Shown here: piece after piece, positions 50,388 through 58,870 of the stretch
How the letters are laid out: the number at the start of each line of letters is the position of its first letter
How positions within the stretch are numbered: position 1 is the first letter of the stretch
Source of the DNA: Muribaculaceae bacterium
GTDB taxonomy: Bacteria; Bacillota; Clostridia; Lachnospirales; Lachnospiraceae
Length of the DNA: 64,000 nucleotides
Direction of reading: 5' to 3'
Assembly: GCA_023666425.1 (NCBI GenBank)
Contig: JAMPCA010000003.1
Coordinates: 1-64,000 of the forward strand
The notes under the pieces: model-generated
What the model was told of the DNA's origin: nothing
The model's input: the letters and a program-made list of their open reading frames with translations, nothing else
The model's database searches: none
Position numbers and translations under genes: made by a program

Positions 50388-51997
50388 TATTCTTTTCCTC
50401 CCCCTCCCATGCTCGCAATCGCGGCCGCTTCTACCGGAAGCGCCGCCTGGTACTGCTTCATAAACGCCTCAAATCCCGCGACCTCCTCCGGATCCGGAGC
50501 CATGACACAGCCCTTCTCCCCGGCAAAAATTTTATTGTCCAGATACTGCGCCAGCGTCTCGTTTTCTTCCCTGCAGACCATGTAAGCCGCCAGCAATGCA
50601 ATGCCCCAGGCGCCGCCCTCCCCCGCGGTCTCCATAACCGTCACGGGCGTATTCAGTGCCGCCGCCAGAATGCCCTGCCCGACGCCCGGCGTCTTGAACA
50701 GGCCTCCATGACCGCAGATGCCCTCCAGCTTCACGCCCTCTTCCTTTAAAAGAATGTCCATTCCCGCCTTTAGTGCGCCGAGAGCCGCATACAGCTGCAG
50801 CCGCGCAAAATTTGCCAGATGAAAATGACTGTCCGGCATCCGCACGAACAAGGGGCGCCCTTCATCAAATCCCATAACCGGTTCCCCCGAGACGTAATTG
50901 TAGGCCAGAAGCCCTCCACAGTCCTTATCTCCCTCCAGCGCCTTGCGGCACAAGATCCCATAGAGCATTCCCATATCCACCTGCACGCCAAGTTCCCCGG
51001 CAAACTCCTGAAAAAGCTTCACCCACGCATTGAACTCGGAAGTGCAATTGTTACAATGCACCATGGCGACCGCCTCGCCGGAGGGCGTCGTCACCATATC
51101 AAGCTCCTCATGGCTTTTTTTCAGCTCCTGCCCCAGCACTACCATCGCAAACACCGAGGTTCCTGCCGATACATTGCCCGTATGCACGGCCACAGAATTC
51201 GTGGCTGCCATTCCGGTTCCTGCATCCCCCTCCGGCGGACACAGCCATATGCCCGGCTGCAGCTCCCCTGAGGGATCGAGCATTTTTGCTCCCCCGGCCG
51301 TGAGGCGTCCTGCGCGCTCCCCTGCGGCAAGCACCCTTGGGAAAACGTCCCGCAGCCGGTAAGGCACACCCTTTTCCCTGAGCTTTGCGTCAAAACGCTC
51401 CACCATTTCCTGCCTGTAATCGCAGGCCGCAGAGTCGATGGGAAACATGCCGGAAGCCTCGCCGACTCCCACCACTTTCTCCCCCGTAAGCTGCCAGTGG
51501 ACATACCCCGCGAGGGTTGTCACAAAATCCACCTGCCCCACATGGCTTTCGCCGTTTAAAACGGCCTGATAAAGATGCGCCACGCTCCACCGCTGGGGGA
51601 TATGGAATTCCAGCAGGGGCGACAGCTCCGCGCAGGCCTGTCCGGTCATTGTATTGCGCCATGTCCGAAAAGGCGTCAGAAGCTCTCCCTTTTTGTCAAA
51701 GGGCATATAACCGTGCATCATACCCGAAATTCCCAGAGCCGCAAGGCTTCGTATGGACACGCCACAGCAGCTCCTCACTTCCTCTGAAAGGCTCTGATAG
51801 CAGGCTCTAAGCCCCGTCCAGATGTCCTCAAGGCTGTAAGTCCAGATTCCATCTGCAAGCCGGTTCTCCCAGCTGTAACTGCCGGATGCCAGCGGTCTGC
51901 CCGCGCAATCGGTCAGAACCGCCTTGATCCGGGTGGAGCCAAACTCAATGCCAAGCACCGCCCTGCCCGTTTCTATAATCTGCTTTTTGTCACTCAT
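50387..51997 (-). CDS. FGGY carbohydrate kinase, probable L-ribulokinase
   Basis: A 536-residue ASKHA-fold sugar kinase: phosphate-1 motif [32 protein letters not shown], a [28 protein letters not shown] core, and the adenosine motif [13 protein letters not shown] with [18 protein letters not shown] recall this subtype next to araD and araA in Lachnospiraceae, hence ribulokinase; it is not of the classical E. coli AraB type. It is translationally coupled to araD. No araA (arabinose isomerase), transporter or regulator lies nearby, so the pair may serve imported L-ribulose or L-xylulose or rely on a distant araA. AAGGGGGGA precedes the ATG. Confidence 0.82.
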   Translation of the reverse strand: MSDKKQIIETGRAVLGIEFGSTRIKAVLTDCAGRPLASGSYSWENRLADGIWTYSLEDIWTGLRACYQSLSEEVRSCCGVSIRSLAALGISGMMHGYMPFDKKGELLTPFRTWRNTMTGQACAELSPLLEFHIPQRWSVAHLYQAVLNGESHVGQVDFVTTLAGYVHWQLTGEKVVGVGEASGMFPIDSAACDYRQEMVERFDAKLREKGVPYRLRDVFPRVLAAGERAGRLTAGGAKMLDPSGELQPGIWLCPPEGDAGTGMAATNSVAVHTGNVSAGTSVFAMVVLGQELKKSHEELDMVTTPSGEAVAMVHCNNCTSEFNAWVKLFQEFAGELGVQVDMGMLYGILCRKALEGDKDCGGLLAYNYVSGEPVMGFDEGRPLFVRMPDSHFHLANFARLQLYAALGALKAGMDILLKEEGVKLEGICGHGGLFKTPGVGQGILAAALNTPVTVMETAGEGGAWGIALLAAYMVCREENETLAQYLDNKIFAGEKGCVMAPDPEEVAGFEAFMKQYQAALPVEAAAIASMGGGGKE

Positions 51998-52097
51998 ACA
52001 ATCCCCCCTTTTTCACTCCTATAATCAATCCCCGCTCTTTTACTATGTGGTTCGCTCTATGCTCTATGCCTGCGGTCTGCCGCGGCAATTATAATAA

Positions 52098-52127
52098 GCC
52101 GGTAAACCTGACCTTAGGTTTACCGGC
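52098..52127 (-). terminator. Terminator after the secreted-repeat gene
   Basis: Minus-strand perfect 12-base stem GCCGGTAAACCT/AGGTTTACCGGC with a six-base loop, then TTATTAT. It lies ten bases after the stop codon. Confidence 0.82.
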
Positions 52128-52136
52128 CCTGCAATC

Positions 52137-52841
52137 TTACCTTGCTATGAAATCCCCTTTTAATGTGGAATATTTTTCTTCACCTTTTGCCCGGACATTG
52201 ACAATCTCATAGGTGTAAGTCTCTCCGTACTCCAGCCCCTTCGACAAATACAGCTCGCATTCATCATCATCCCAGTCTACATAACTGTCCTTCGTGGAAT
52301 AGCTCCTGCCGCTTTTGTCCTTAATGAGTACATAGCTGCTTGATTTGTGCTGTACGTTTTTGTTAAACTCGATATCTACGGAATACTCCATCCTGCCGTC
52401 GTCATAATCCTCGTCGTACTCAATCTTCTTTACCTTTAAGGCGCTGGATTTCTTTGGCACTTTGGCCTTTACAGTGACAGAACCGTATGACGACGCGCCC
52501 TTTACCTTAATGCCGGAGATCTTGATCGTATAGGTACGTCCGTACTTAATGTCCTTAATGTAAATCTCACAGTCATCATCGTCCATATCGGTCAGGTATC
52601 CCTTATAGGTCTCGCCCTTGTTATCCTTTACCGAAGAAATCTTTGCATTCTGCCTCCACTGAACCCTTGAGGTAAATTCCACCTCAATCTCAGTCTTATA
52701 GTCATCATAGTCGTCGTTGTCCGTGTCCACCGTAACCTTCTGCACTTTTACCGCAGACTTGGCTTCCGCCGTAATGGGAAGCACCGCTGCCGCCACACAC
52801 AAAGCAAGCAGAGCCGCCAGAAGCTTCCTGTTGGTTTTCAT
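52137..52841 (-). CDS. Secreted protein with two Asp-rich repeat domains
   Basis: A 234-residue exported protein of unknown function. Residues 1-27 are a signal peptide (KTNRKLLAALLALCVAAAV, cleavage likely after AEA). The mature part is two homologous ~97-residue units (about 31-128 and 136-232). Each has an early acidic run (DTDNDDYDD; DYDD), a later D-(M/W)-DDD-(D/E)-CE-(I/L)-Y stretch and a YG-x-TYT-x-x-I strand. The pattern suggests two beta-sandwich domains with acidic, possibly calcium-binding loops; each unit has one cysteine. No LPXTG or lipobox. AAAGGAGGT precedes the ATG. Confidence 0.8.
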   Translation of the reverse strand: MKTNRKLLAALLALCVAAAVLPITAEAKSAVKVQKVTVDTDNDDYDDYKTEIEVEFTSRVQWRQNAKISSVKDNKGETYKGYLTDMDDDDCEIYIKDIKYGRTYTIKISGIKVKGASSYGSVTVKAKVPKKSSALKVKKIEYDEDYDDGRMEYSVDIEFNKNVQHKSSSYVLIKDKSGRSYSTKDSYVDWDDDECELYLSKGLEYGETYTYEIVNVRAKGEEKYSTLKGDFIAR

Positions 52842-52889
52842 CGCGTATACCTCCTTTTCTCATTGATAGAAGAAAATAGTATTTTTTAC

Positions 52890-52918
52890 ATTTTATCAAA
52901 GAAAAAAAGAAAAAACAA
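52890..52918 (-). promoter_or_regulatory. Probable promoter of the secreted-repeat gene
   Basis: Minus-strand TTGTTT (52918-52913), 17 bases, TAAAAT (52895-52890), about 50 bases before the start codon, in an AT-rich gap. Confidence 0.6.
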
Positions 52919-52929
52919 GTACCTTTTAC

Positions 52930-54108
52930 CTAAATCTTTCGCCAGACCATCCGATCCACGACGCCGGTGTAGGACTGGATCAGCTTCACCACCTTCGTGC
53001 TCACATTTTCCTCCACATAATCCGGCACCGGAATCCCGTAATCCCCTGCCTCATGCATGGCGACCGCAAGCGTCACCCCGCGGAGCAGGGAGTTTTCCTC
53101 TATCCCGGCCAGAACAAAACAGCCCTTGTCCAGCGCCTCCGGCCTCTCCGTAGAGGTGCGGATGCACACCGCGGGAAACGGCCGTCCTATGGAAGTAAAG
53201 AAACTGCTCTCCTCCGGGAGCGTGCCGGAATCCGACACCACCGCAAAGGCCTCCATCTGCAGCTTGTTGTAATCGAAAAAGCCCATGGGTTCATGCCGGA
53301 TCACCCTCGCATCCAGCACAAAGCCGGATTCTTCCAGCCGCTTTTTTGACCGGGGATGGCAGGAATAGAGAACCGGCATGTCGTAGTGCTCCGCCAGACG
53401 GTTCACCGCCGTAAAAAGCGATACAAAGTTTTTCTCCGTATCAATATTCTCCTCCCGGTGCGCAGAAAGCAGGATATACCGCTTCGGCGTAAGCCCCAGT
53501 TTTTCCAAAATATCCGAGCCTTCCGTCTCCTGCAGATTCGAGCGCAGCACCTCCGCCATCGGGGAGCCGGTCACAAAAGTACGCTCCTTGGGCAGGCCGC
53601 ACTCCATCAGATATCTCCTCGCATGCTCCGAATAGGCAAGATTCACATCCGAGATAATGTCCACAATCCTGCGGTTTGTCTCCTCCGGCAGGCACTCGTC
53701 CTTACAGCGGTTTCCCGCCTCCATGTGAAAAATCGGAATGTGCAGCCGCTTCGCCACAATCGCGGACAGGCAGGAATTCGTGTCCCCCAGAATCAGAAGC
53801 GCCTCCGGCCGCAGGGCGCACATCAGCTTGTAGGAACAGTTTATGATGTTCCCCACTGTATCTCCGAGATCCTCCCCCGCCGCATCCATATACACCTCTG
53901 GCTCCCCGAGCCTTAAATCCCGGAAAAATATCCCGTTCAGGTTATAGTCATAATTCTGCCCGGTATGGGCAAGGATACAGTCAAAATAAATCCGGCACTT
54001 TTTAATCACAGCGGACAGCCGGATAATCTCCGGCCTTGTCCCCACGATAACCAAAAGCCTGAGCCTTCCGTCTTCCTTAAATCTGATATCACTGTAATCG
54101 GTTTTCAT
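52930..54108 (-). CDS. capG: UDP-GlcNAc 2-epimerase, CapG/FnlC type
   Basis: A 392-residue non-hydrolysing UDP-sugar 2-epimerase of the WecB fold. It shows VIVGTRPEIIRLSAVI, LAHTGQNYDYNLNG, the catalytic-region HMEAGNRCKD and EETNRRIVD, LLSAHREENID and SDSGTLPEESSFF. With capF and capE directly upstream, the reaction is most likely UDP-N-acetyl-L-pneumosamine to UDP-N-acetyl-L-fucosamine, the last step of UDP-L-FucNAc synthesis, rather than UDP-ManNAc formation. AAGGAGGG precedes the ATG. Confidence 0.9.
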   Translation of the reverse strand: MKTDYSDIRFKEDGRLRLLVIVGTRPEIIRLSAVIKKCRIYFDCILAHTGQNYDYNLNGIFFRDLRLGEPEVYMDAAGEDLGDTVGNIINCSYKLMCALRPEALLILGDTNSCLSAIVAKRLHIPIFHMEAGNRCKDECLPEETNRRIVDIISDVNLAYSEHARRYLMECGLPKERTFVTGSPMAEVLRSNLQETEGSDILEKLGLTPKRYILLSAHREENIDTEKNFVSLFTAVNRLAEHYDMPVLYSCHPRSKKRLEESGFVLDARVIRHEPMGFFDYNKLQMEAFAVVSDSGTLPEESSFFTSIGRPFPAVCIRTSTERPEALDKGCFVLAGIEENSLLRGVTLAVAMHEAGDYGIPVPDYVEENVSTKVVKLIQSYTGVVDRMVWRKI

Positions 54109-54138
54109 ATACCCTCCTTACGCACTTTCTGCTTGCTG

Positions 54139-55371
54139 CTAAACCGGCTCCCGGTAGGTATCGGGACGCGCCTCCTCAAATGGCTCGCTGGCCCACATCA
54201 GCGTCACCAGATCCCTCGTGTCCGACAGGTTCTGGATATTATGCGCATATCCCGGCAGCATGTAGACCGCCTCGAGTTTTTCCCCGCTCACCTCAAAGGT
54301 CATCACCGGATAGGGCTGTCCGTGTTCGTCCACGCCCAGCTTCCGCTCCTGAATCCGCGCGTGTCCTGACACCACAACAAAAAATTCCCACTTGGAATGA
54401 TGCCAGTGCTGACCCTTCGTAACTCCCGGCTTACTGATATTTACGCTGAACTGGCCGCAGCTTTTTGTCTTTAACAGCTCTGTGAAGCTTCCCCTTCCAT
54501 CCGCCTTCATCTCCAGCGGAAACAATGCCTTTTCCTCCGGGAGATAGGACAGATAGGTTGAAAACAGCTTTTTTTCAAACGAACCTTCCGGTATCTCCGG
54601 GAGCATAAGGCTGCCGGGCTGTGCGCGGAAGCTTTCCAGCAGGGCGGCAATCCTGCCGGGGGAAGCCTTATGGACAGTCGGGACAAAACAGTAGCGCCCG
54701 TCTTTTCGCGCCACCTCCTGCAGCCCCGCATACCCGCAGCGGTGCTCCCCGCCGTTTAGCGCCAGAAGCATCTCCTCTGTCAGGTCATCAATGTATAAAA
54801 GCGTAAGCTCTGTATCCGGGTCGCTGATCCGGATCGGCAGATCGTTGGCAATCTGGTGGCAGAAGGTCGCTACCACGGAATTGTAATTCGGCCGACACCA
54901 TTTCCCGAACAGATTAGGAAAACGGTAGACCAGCACACGCGCGCCCGTCTCCCTTTCATGCCGAAACACCAGCTCCTCCCCGGCAAGCTTGGAGCTGCCA
55001 TAAGGCGACCCTTCATAGCGGCCGACGCCGCTCGCCTGAATCGACGAGGCATACATCACGGGGCAGGCATTCCTATGCTTTTTCAGCATATCCAGAAGCT
55101 CTGAGGTAAATCCGCAGTTACCGGCCATAAATTCCCCCGGCTCCTTCGGACGGTTCACCCCTGCCAGATGGAAGACAAAATCGGCTTTCTGGCAGTACGC
55201 ATCCAGCTCCTCTTTCGTGGACGTTCTGTCGTATGCCAGTATCTCCATTCCGCCCGGCTCCATGCCTGCAAGCTTATGTACACGATCCTTACCGTCGCGG
55301 ATGCACTCCAGTGCAGCAATAAGATTTTTTCCCACAAAACCGCCAGCTCCGGTCACTAATATCCGATACAT
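54139..55371 (-). CDS. capF: Capsular reductase/epimerase CapF
   Basis: A 410-residue two-domain protein. The N-terminal SDR domain starts MYRILVTGAGGFVGKNLIAAL and has the YGSSKLAGEELVF Tyr-Lys pair. The C-terminal domain (about 290-400) is a cupin with GVTKGQHWHHSKWEFFVVVSGHARI, whose histidines bind zinc. This fusion is diagnostic of CapF/FnlB/WbjC, which epimerises C3 and then reduces C4 of the 4-keto sugar made by CapE. It overlaps nothing and lies three bases after capE. Confidence 0.95.
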   Translation of the reverse strand: MYRILVTGAGGFVGKNLIAALECIRDGKDRVHKLAGMEPGGMEILAYDRTSTKEELDAYCQKADFVFHLAGVNRPKEPGEFMAGNCGFTSELLDMLKKHRNACPVMYASSIQASGVGRYEGSPYGSSKLAGEELVFRHERETGARVLVYRFPNLFGKWCRPNYNSVVATFCHQIANDLPIRISDPDTELTLLYIDDLTEEMLLALNGGEHRCGYAGLQEVARKDGRYCFVPTVHKASPGRIAALLESFRAQPGSLMLPEIPEGSFEKKLFSTYLSYLPEEKALFPLEMKADGRGSFTELLKTKSCGQFSVNISKPGVTKGQHWHHSKWEFFVVVSGHARIQERKLGVDEHGQPYPVMTFEVSGEKLEAVYMLPGYAHNIQNLSDTRDLVTLMWASEPFEEARPDTYREPV

Positions 55372-55374
55372 CCC

Positions 55375-56418
55375 TTACCGCCCTTTCTGCGCGCCGGAAA
55401 CGGCAAGCGCTTCCCTCACATAATCCGTGGTCAGGATTTTCTCCATGGTTTCTTCGATATCCAGCCGCCTGGTATTGTGGGAGGTATAAGCGTCGCCTGC
55501 CATGGTCTGCACCTGTCCCTGCACAAAAAATTTGTCATAGTTTAAGTCCCTGCCGTCCGGCAGCACCCGGAAATAGTCCCCCATGTCCACACACCTCATG
55601 CACTCCTCGTTCGTCATCAGCGTCTCAAAGAGCTTCTCCCCGTGCCTTGTCCCAATCACACGCGTGCCGGTATCGCCAAACAGCTTCTGCACCGCTTTGG
55701 CCAGATCGCCGATCGTGGATGCAGGCGACTTCTGCACAAACAGATCCCCGGGCTCTCCATGTTCAAATGCAAACATTACCAGATCCACCGCCTCGTCCAG
55801 ATTCATTAAAAACCGCGTCATATTCGGATCTGTGATGGTAAGCGGATTTCCCTCCCGGATCTGGTCGATAAAAAGCGGTATGACAGACCCCCTGCTGCAC
55901 ATCACATTTCCGTAGCGGGTGCAGCAGATCGTCGTCTTTCCCGCCGCTCCCCGGGCGTTCGCCGCGATCACCTTCTCCATCATCGCCTTGCTGATTCCCA
56001 TGGCATTGATCGGGTAGGCCGCCTTGTCCGTGGACAGGCAGACCACCTTCTTCACCCCGGCCTCCTCCGCCGCATGGAGCACGTTGTCCGTCCCCTGCAC
56101 ATTTGTCTTTACGGCCTCCATTGGGAAAAATTCACAGGAAGGCACCTGCTTTAATGCCGCCGCGTGAAAAATGTAATCCACGCCCGCCACTGCATCCCGC
56201 ACAGACTGGATATTGCGCACGTCCCCAATGTAGAACCTCACCTTTGAGGCAAGGCGCGGGTGCTTCGCCTGCAGCTCATGGCGCATGTCATCCTGCTTTT
56301 TCTCGTCCCTTGAAAAAATGCGGATCTCCGCCAGATCGGAGTCCAGAAAATGCTTGAGCACAGTGGAGCCAAAGGAACCGGTGCCACCGGTGATCATCAG
56401 TGTTTTGTCTTTAAACAT
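55375..56418 (-). CDS. capE: UDP-GlcNAc 4,6-dehydratase/5-epimerase CapE
   Basis: First enzyme of UDP-L-FucNAc synthesis, an SDR of the polysaccharide-biosynthesis CapD/E group. The ~347-residue protein has TGGTGSFGSTVLKHFL (Rossmann), IFSRDEKKQDDMRHEL, DYIFHAAALKQVPSCEFFP, and AYPINAMGISKAMMEKV, where Met replaces the usual SDR tyrosine as in known CapE/FlaA1 enzymes. Start set at the ATG at 56418 behind GGAGGTAAGT; an upstream TTG is part of the ribosome site. Heads the GC-rich capE-F-G run. Confidence 0.95.
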   Translation of the reverse strand: MFKDKTLMITGGTGSFGSTVLKHFLDSDLAEIRIFSRDEKKQDDMRHELQAKHPRLASKVRFYIGDVRNIQSVRDAVAGVDYIFHAAALKQVPSCEFFPMEAVKTNVQGTDNVLHAAEEAGVKKVVCLSTDKAAYPINAMGISKAMMEKVIAANARGAAGKTTICCTRYGNVMCSRGSVIPLFIDQIREGNPLTITDPNMTRFLMNLDEAVDLVMFAFEHGEPGDLFVQKSPASTIGDLAKAVQKLFGDTGTRVIGTRHGEKLFETLMTNEECMRCVDMGDYFRVLPDGRDLNYDKFFVQGQVQTMAGDAYTSHNTRRLDIEETMEKILTTDYVREALAVSGAQKGR

Positions 56419-56568
56419 ACTTACCTCCAAATTTATAAAAAATTTACAATTTTTCTGTTGCAGGCCTCAGCCATACATGCTATACTTTTTCGCATATCTA
56501 CCCATAAATCCCAAACAATTTACAACTTCATAATCTACATTTCATTACAGAAGCAGAAAGGACAGTCT

Positions 56569-57244
56569 ATGACAGAACACAAGCATGTCAACTGGCATAG
56601 CGCCACCGTAGATGCAATCAAAATCGATCTGCGGGACTATGCCGATATCCTGGAATACCAGGACGAATATACACTCAGCAACGGAGCCCACCGCATTGAC
56701 CTTCTTCTAATCAGGAAAAAGCCTGGAATTTCTCAGCTTTGTTACCCGGCATTTCCCCCGAAATGTATTCCGGCATCTTCAAAAAGAATGCGGAAAAATA
56801 GTTGAAAAAATGGCTCCGGGGATATATTATGTACATAGGGATATGTATGTCACCCAGTTTCTCGTCACCAGTGAGCTGAACGAAAAGGAATACCTCTATC
56901 TCAAATGCCTGACCAACAGCTTCTCCGACACAGAGCTGGTCAACCGGCTGGTCGCGGACTGCAGGCTTCATATCGCGGAAGCCAGTTACAGCAACTACAT
57001 GCACCAGTTATCCCGTGCAAGTGCAAAGAAAGGAGCGCCCCCTATGATATGTGAAGGACTTTTGGAATTATTCGGCACCAGTTCCGAAGAAATCATCGCC
57101 AATACAAAAAAGCAGGATGAAGAATTCTACAACGCCAAGCTTAAGGCCAAGGATGATTATTACCAGTCGCAGATCCAAAGCCTGCAGGAGCAGGTTGCGC
57201 AATTGCAGGCTGAAAGCGAACGCCTAAAGCAACAGCAGAATTAA
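56569..57244 (+). pseudogene. Lachnospiraceae-type repeat-family protein (possible PD-(D/E)XK nuclease-like), internally deleted
   Basis: The N-terminal piece (ATG 56569) reads HVNWHSATVDAIKIDLRDYAD and HRIDLLLIRKK, then shifts frame near 56725. The other frame carries on FLSFVTRHFPRNVFRHL, QKECGKIVEKMAPGIYYV and to the end at 57244, including PPMICEGLLELFGTSSEEII and a C-terminal coiled coil. From memory, intact members of this abundant Clostridia family have about 70 more residues between the two parts, containing a VFEIKG-like stretch. So a deletion with frameshift has inactivated it. A fragment from the ATG at 56810 could still be translated. Family role unknown; mobile-element-like distribution is inference. 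Confidence 0.7.
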
Positions 57245-57254
57245 CCCTCTTTAT

Positions 57255-57283
57255 GGAGCCGCCGCTAAGGCGGCCTCCTTTTT
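57255..57283 (+). terminator. Terminator after the deleted gene
   Basis: Nine-pair stem with one bulge, GGAGCCGCC opposite GGCGGCCTCC, five-base loop GCTAA, then TTTTT. It begins ten bases after the stop of the pseudogene and touches the end of the ABC-transporter remnant on the other strand. Confidence 0.85.
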
Positions 57284-57437
57284 ACCTCTCCCTGCATATC
57301 TTCCCGTCCTCCACCCGGTACACCATGTCACACTCCTCGATCGTGGTCAGCCGGTGCGCAATAATGATCATGGTCTTCTTTCCATGGAGCGCATTGATGG
57401 ACTCCATGATTGCCGCCTCCGTCTCATTATCCAGCGC
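57282..57437 (-). pseudogene. ABC transporter ATP-binding domain, 3' remnant
   Basis: The last ~52 codons of an exporter-type ABC ATPase: ALDNETEAAIMESINALHGKK, then TMIIIAHRLTTIEECDMVYRV (H-loop) and EDGKICRER to the stop. Canonical upstream sequence (Walker A, signature, DEATS before ALDN) is absent; the frame instead continues into unrelated residues. Similar ABC proteins are common in polysaccharide loci, so this may be the scar of a gene lost when the locus was remodelled. Confidence 0.75.
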
Positions 57438-57494
57438 AGGAATCAGTTCCTCAATCTTCTGCCCGCATACAATCATAACGCCTATTACATCCAG

Positions 57495-57561
57495 TATGGA
57501 GCAGACACTAAACATCTCAACGATCAGTCTCGGCGTACTCTGTATATGGAGCAGACACTAA
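57495..57561. repeat. Pair of 17-base direct repeats at the recombination scar
   Basis: TATGGAGCAGACACTAA occurs at 57495-57511 and again at 57545-57561, 50 bases apart, immediately beside the ABC-gene remnant. No gene is seen here. Such a short tandem unit fits slippage or a recombination junction. Confidence 0.8.
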
Positions 57562-57773
57562 GTATCGTATTATACCGCTCTGCACGAATCATAATTTCTC
57601 TTAAAAAGATTCCTTATGAGCGACCTTAATCTCCTTCATTCCGTTGATTTCCTATATCTGCCACTTGTTAAAGCGTCTAAAAATCCATTATGCCCCAGGC
57701 ATGAAGGCAGGCTTGACATAAATGAAATTGAACTTAATGCAATGACACACTAATGCCTCAAATACCTTTAATA
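57562..57773. other. Non-coding stretch at the composition boundary
   Basis: AT-rich sequence between the ABC remnant and the distal polysaccharide genes. A plus-strand frame of 45 codons from an ATG at 57616 has no clear ribosome site and no recognisable domain. I see no intact gene, terminator or promoter here. Confidence 0.5.
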
Positions 57774-58811
57774 CTATTTTTCAAACATATTTAAAAACTG
57801 CTCCAAACAATATATCTGCCATTTTTGATTTCCAGTAAATTTTTCCATGTCGATATCCTTCCTAAATTCATAACGCCTTGGTCCCTTCCAGTCTTTAAAG
57901 TAAAAATCAACCGGTCTTGGCATTGGAATTTTTTCCGGTATTTCGATGTCAGGATATTTTTCCTTATAAAGATGTCTGATTAAATATTTCGATTCCCCTT
58001 TTCGTATCCTTTCTAAGTCAAGCGGTTCAGCCAGTACCATCTTTGCATAAGGATCTATGTATGGCATACCAGCCACTGCAAAAGCATTCCTATACGAACT
58101 CAATAATTCTATAAGGGACACCTCTTTCATAAACTTTAAAAAATCTATTTTGTTTCCATTACGATATCGCCTAAACACATACGACATGTCAGCCGGATCA
58201 GCCAAAACATCTTCTGGTTGCGTAAAAGTGTACCGCTTCATAAAATCTTCCCACAGCCAATCCTGCGCAAGCAGTTTGTCCATTCCCCCAAATATAAGAT
58301 CCGCAGAAGCTCCTGTAACCAACCTTTCCACCCCATTGCATTTTGCCTGAACCGCCGCCTGGTATAATTGCGGTTCAATCGAATGAACTGGTTCTGCCTT
58401 TCCTTTCATTAAAAGTGGGAGCGGTTCTGTCGCTACTTTCCAGTTAATATCCACATAATGCAGTCTTAATCCCCCCACTTTTGCATAATACTCTGCTCTC
58501 TCTAACTCTTCCCGCTGGTAGCTCCCTCCAAGAAATCGGAATGTATATGCGTCACACCCCCTCATATAAGAAGCTAAAATCCCGCTGTCCATTCCTCCCG
58601 ACAAAAGAATTCCCAACTTCTCGTCTTTTAAAGAATCAAATGTCTTCTGAAGTTCAATATCTATATTTTCTTCTTTCTTGATTTGTATCTGTTCTCCTCT
58701 GCGTATTGCTTTTGCATCTTCATGTTGCATTCCCTCATAAAAATCCATATCGTTTCTTTCAATATAGCGCAATGCTAAGTAAGAACTCATACAATATTTT
58801 TTATCAATCAT
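57774..58811 (-). CDS. Asparagine-synthase-like ATP-pyrophosphatase
   Basis: A 345-residue protein with the synthetase half of asparagine synthase: the PP-loop GILLSGGMDSGILASY at about residues 88-103 and a downstream LVTGASADLIFGGMDK like the GxGxDExFGGY motif. The N-terminal class II glutaminase domain is absent, so ammonia must come from elsewhere or another nucleophile is used. In a polysaccharide locus it may amidate a uronic-acid carboxylate or adenylate another group; lasso-peptide-type cyclases share the fold but no precursor is seen. GGGAGGAAG precedes the ATG. Base composition is clearly AT-rich. Confidence 0.72.
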   Translation of the reverse strand: MIDKKYCMSSYLALRYIERNDMDFYEGMQHEDAKAIRRGEQIQIKKEENIDIELQKTFDSLKDEKLGILLSGGMDSGILASYMRGCDAYTFRFLGGSYQREELERAEYYAKVGGLRLHYVDINWKVATEPLPLLMKGKAEPVHSIEPQLYQAAVQAKCNGVERLVTGASADLIFGGMDKLLAQDWLWEDFMKRYTFTQPEDVLADPADMSYVFRRYRNGNKIDFLKFMKEVSLIELLSSYRNAFAVAGMPYIDPYAKMVLAEPLDLERIRKGESKYLIRHLYKEKYPDIEIPEKIPMPRPVDFYFKDWKGPRRYEFRKDIDMEKFTGNQKWQIYCLEQFLNMFEK

Positions 58812-58870
58812 TACAGCTTCCTCCCAATGTTTTTTCTACACATACTAATTTTTCCTAGTGTTTTATATAA

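Noticed and set aside
57616-57753. A 45-codon plus-strand frame next to the ABC remnant
   Set aside because: No ribosome site, no recognisable motif and location in a recombination scar; coding status unsupported.
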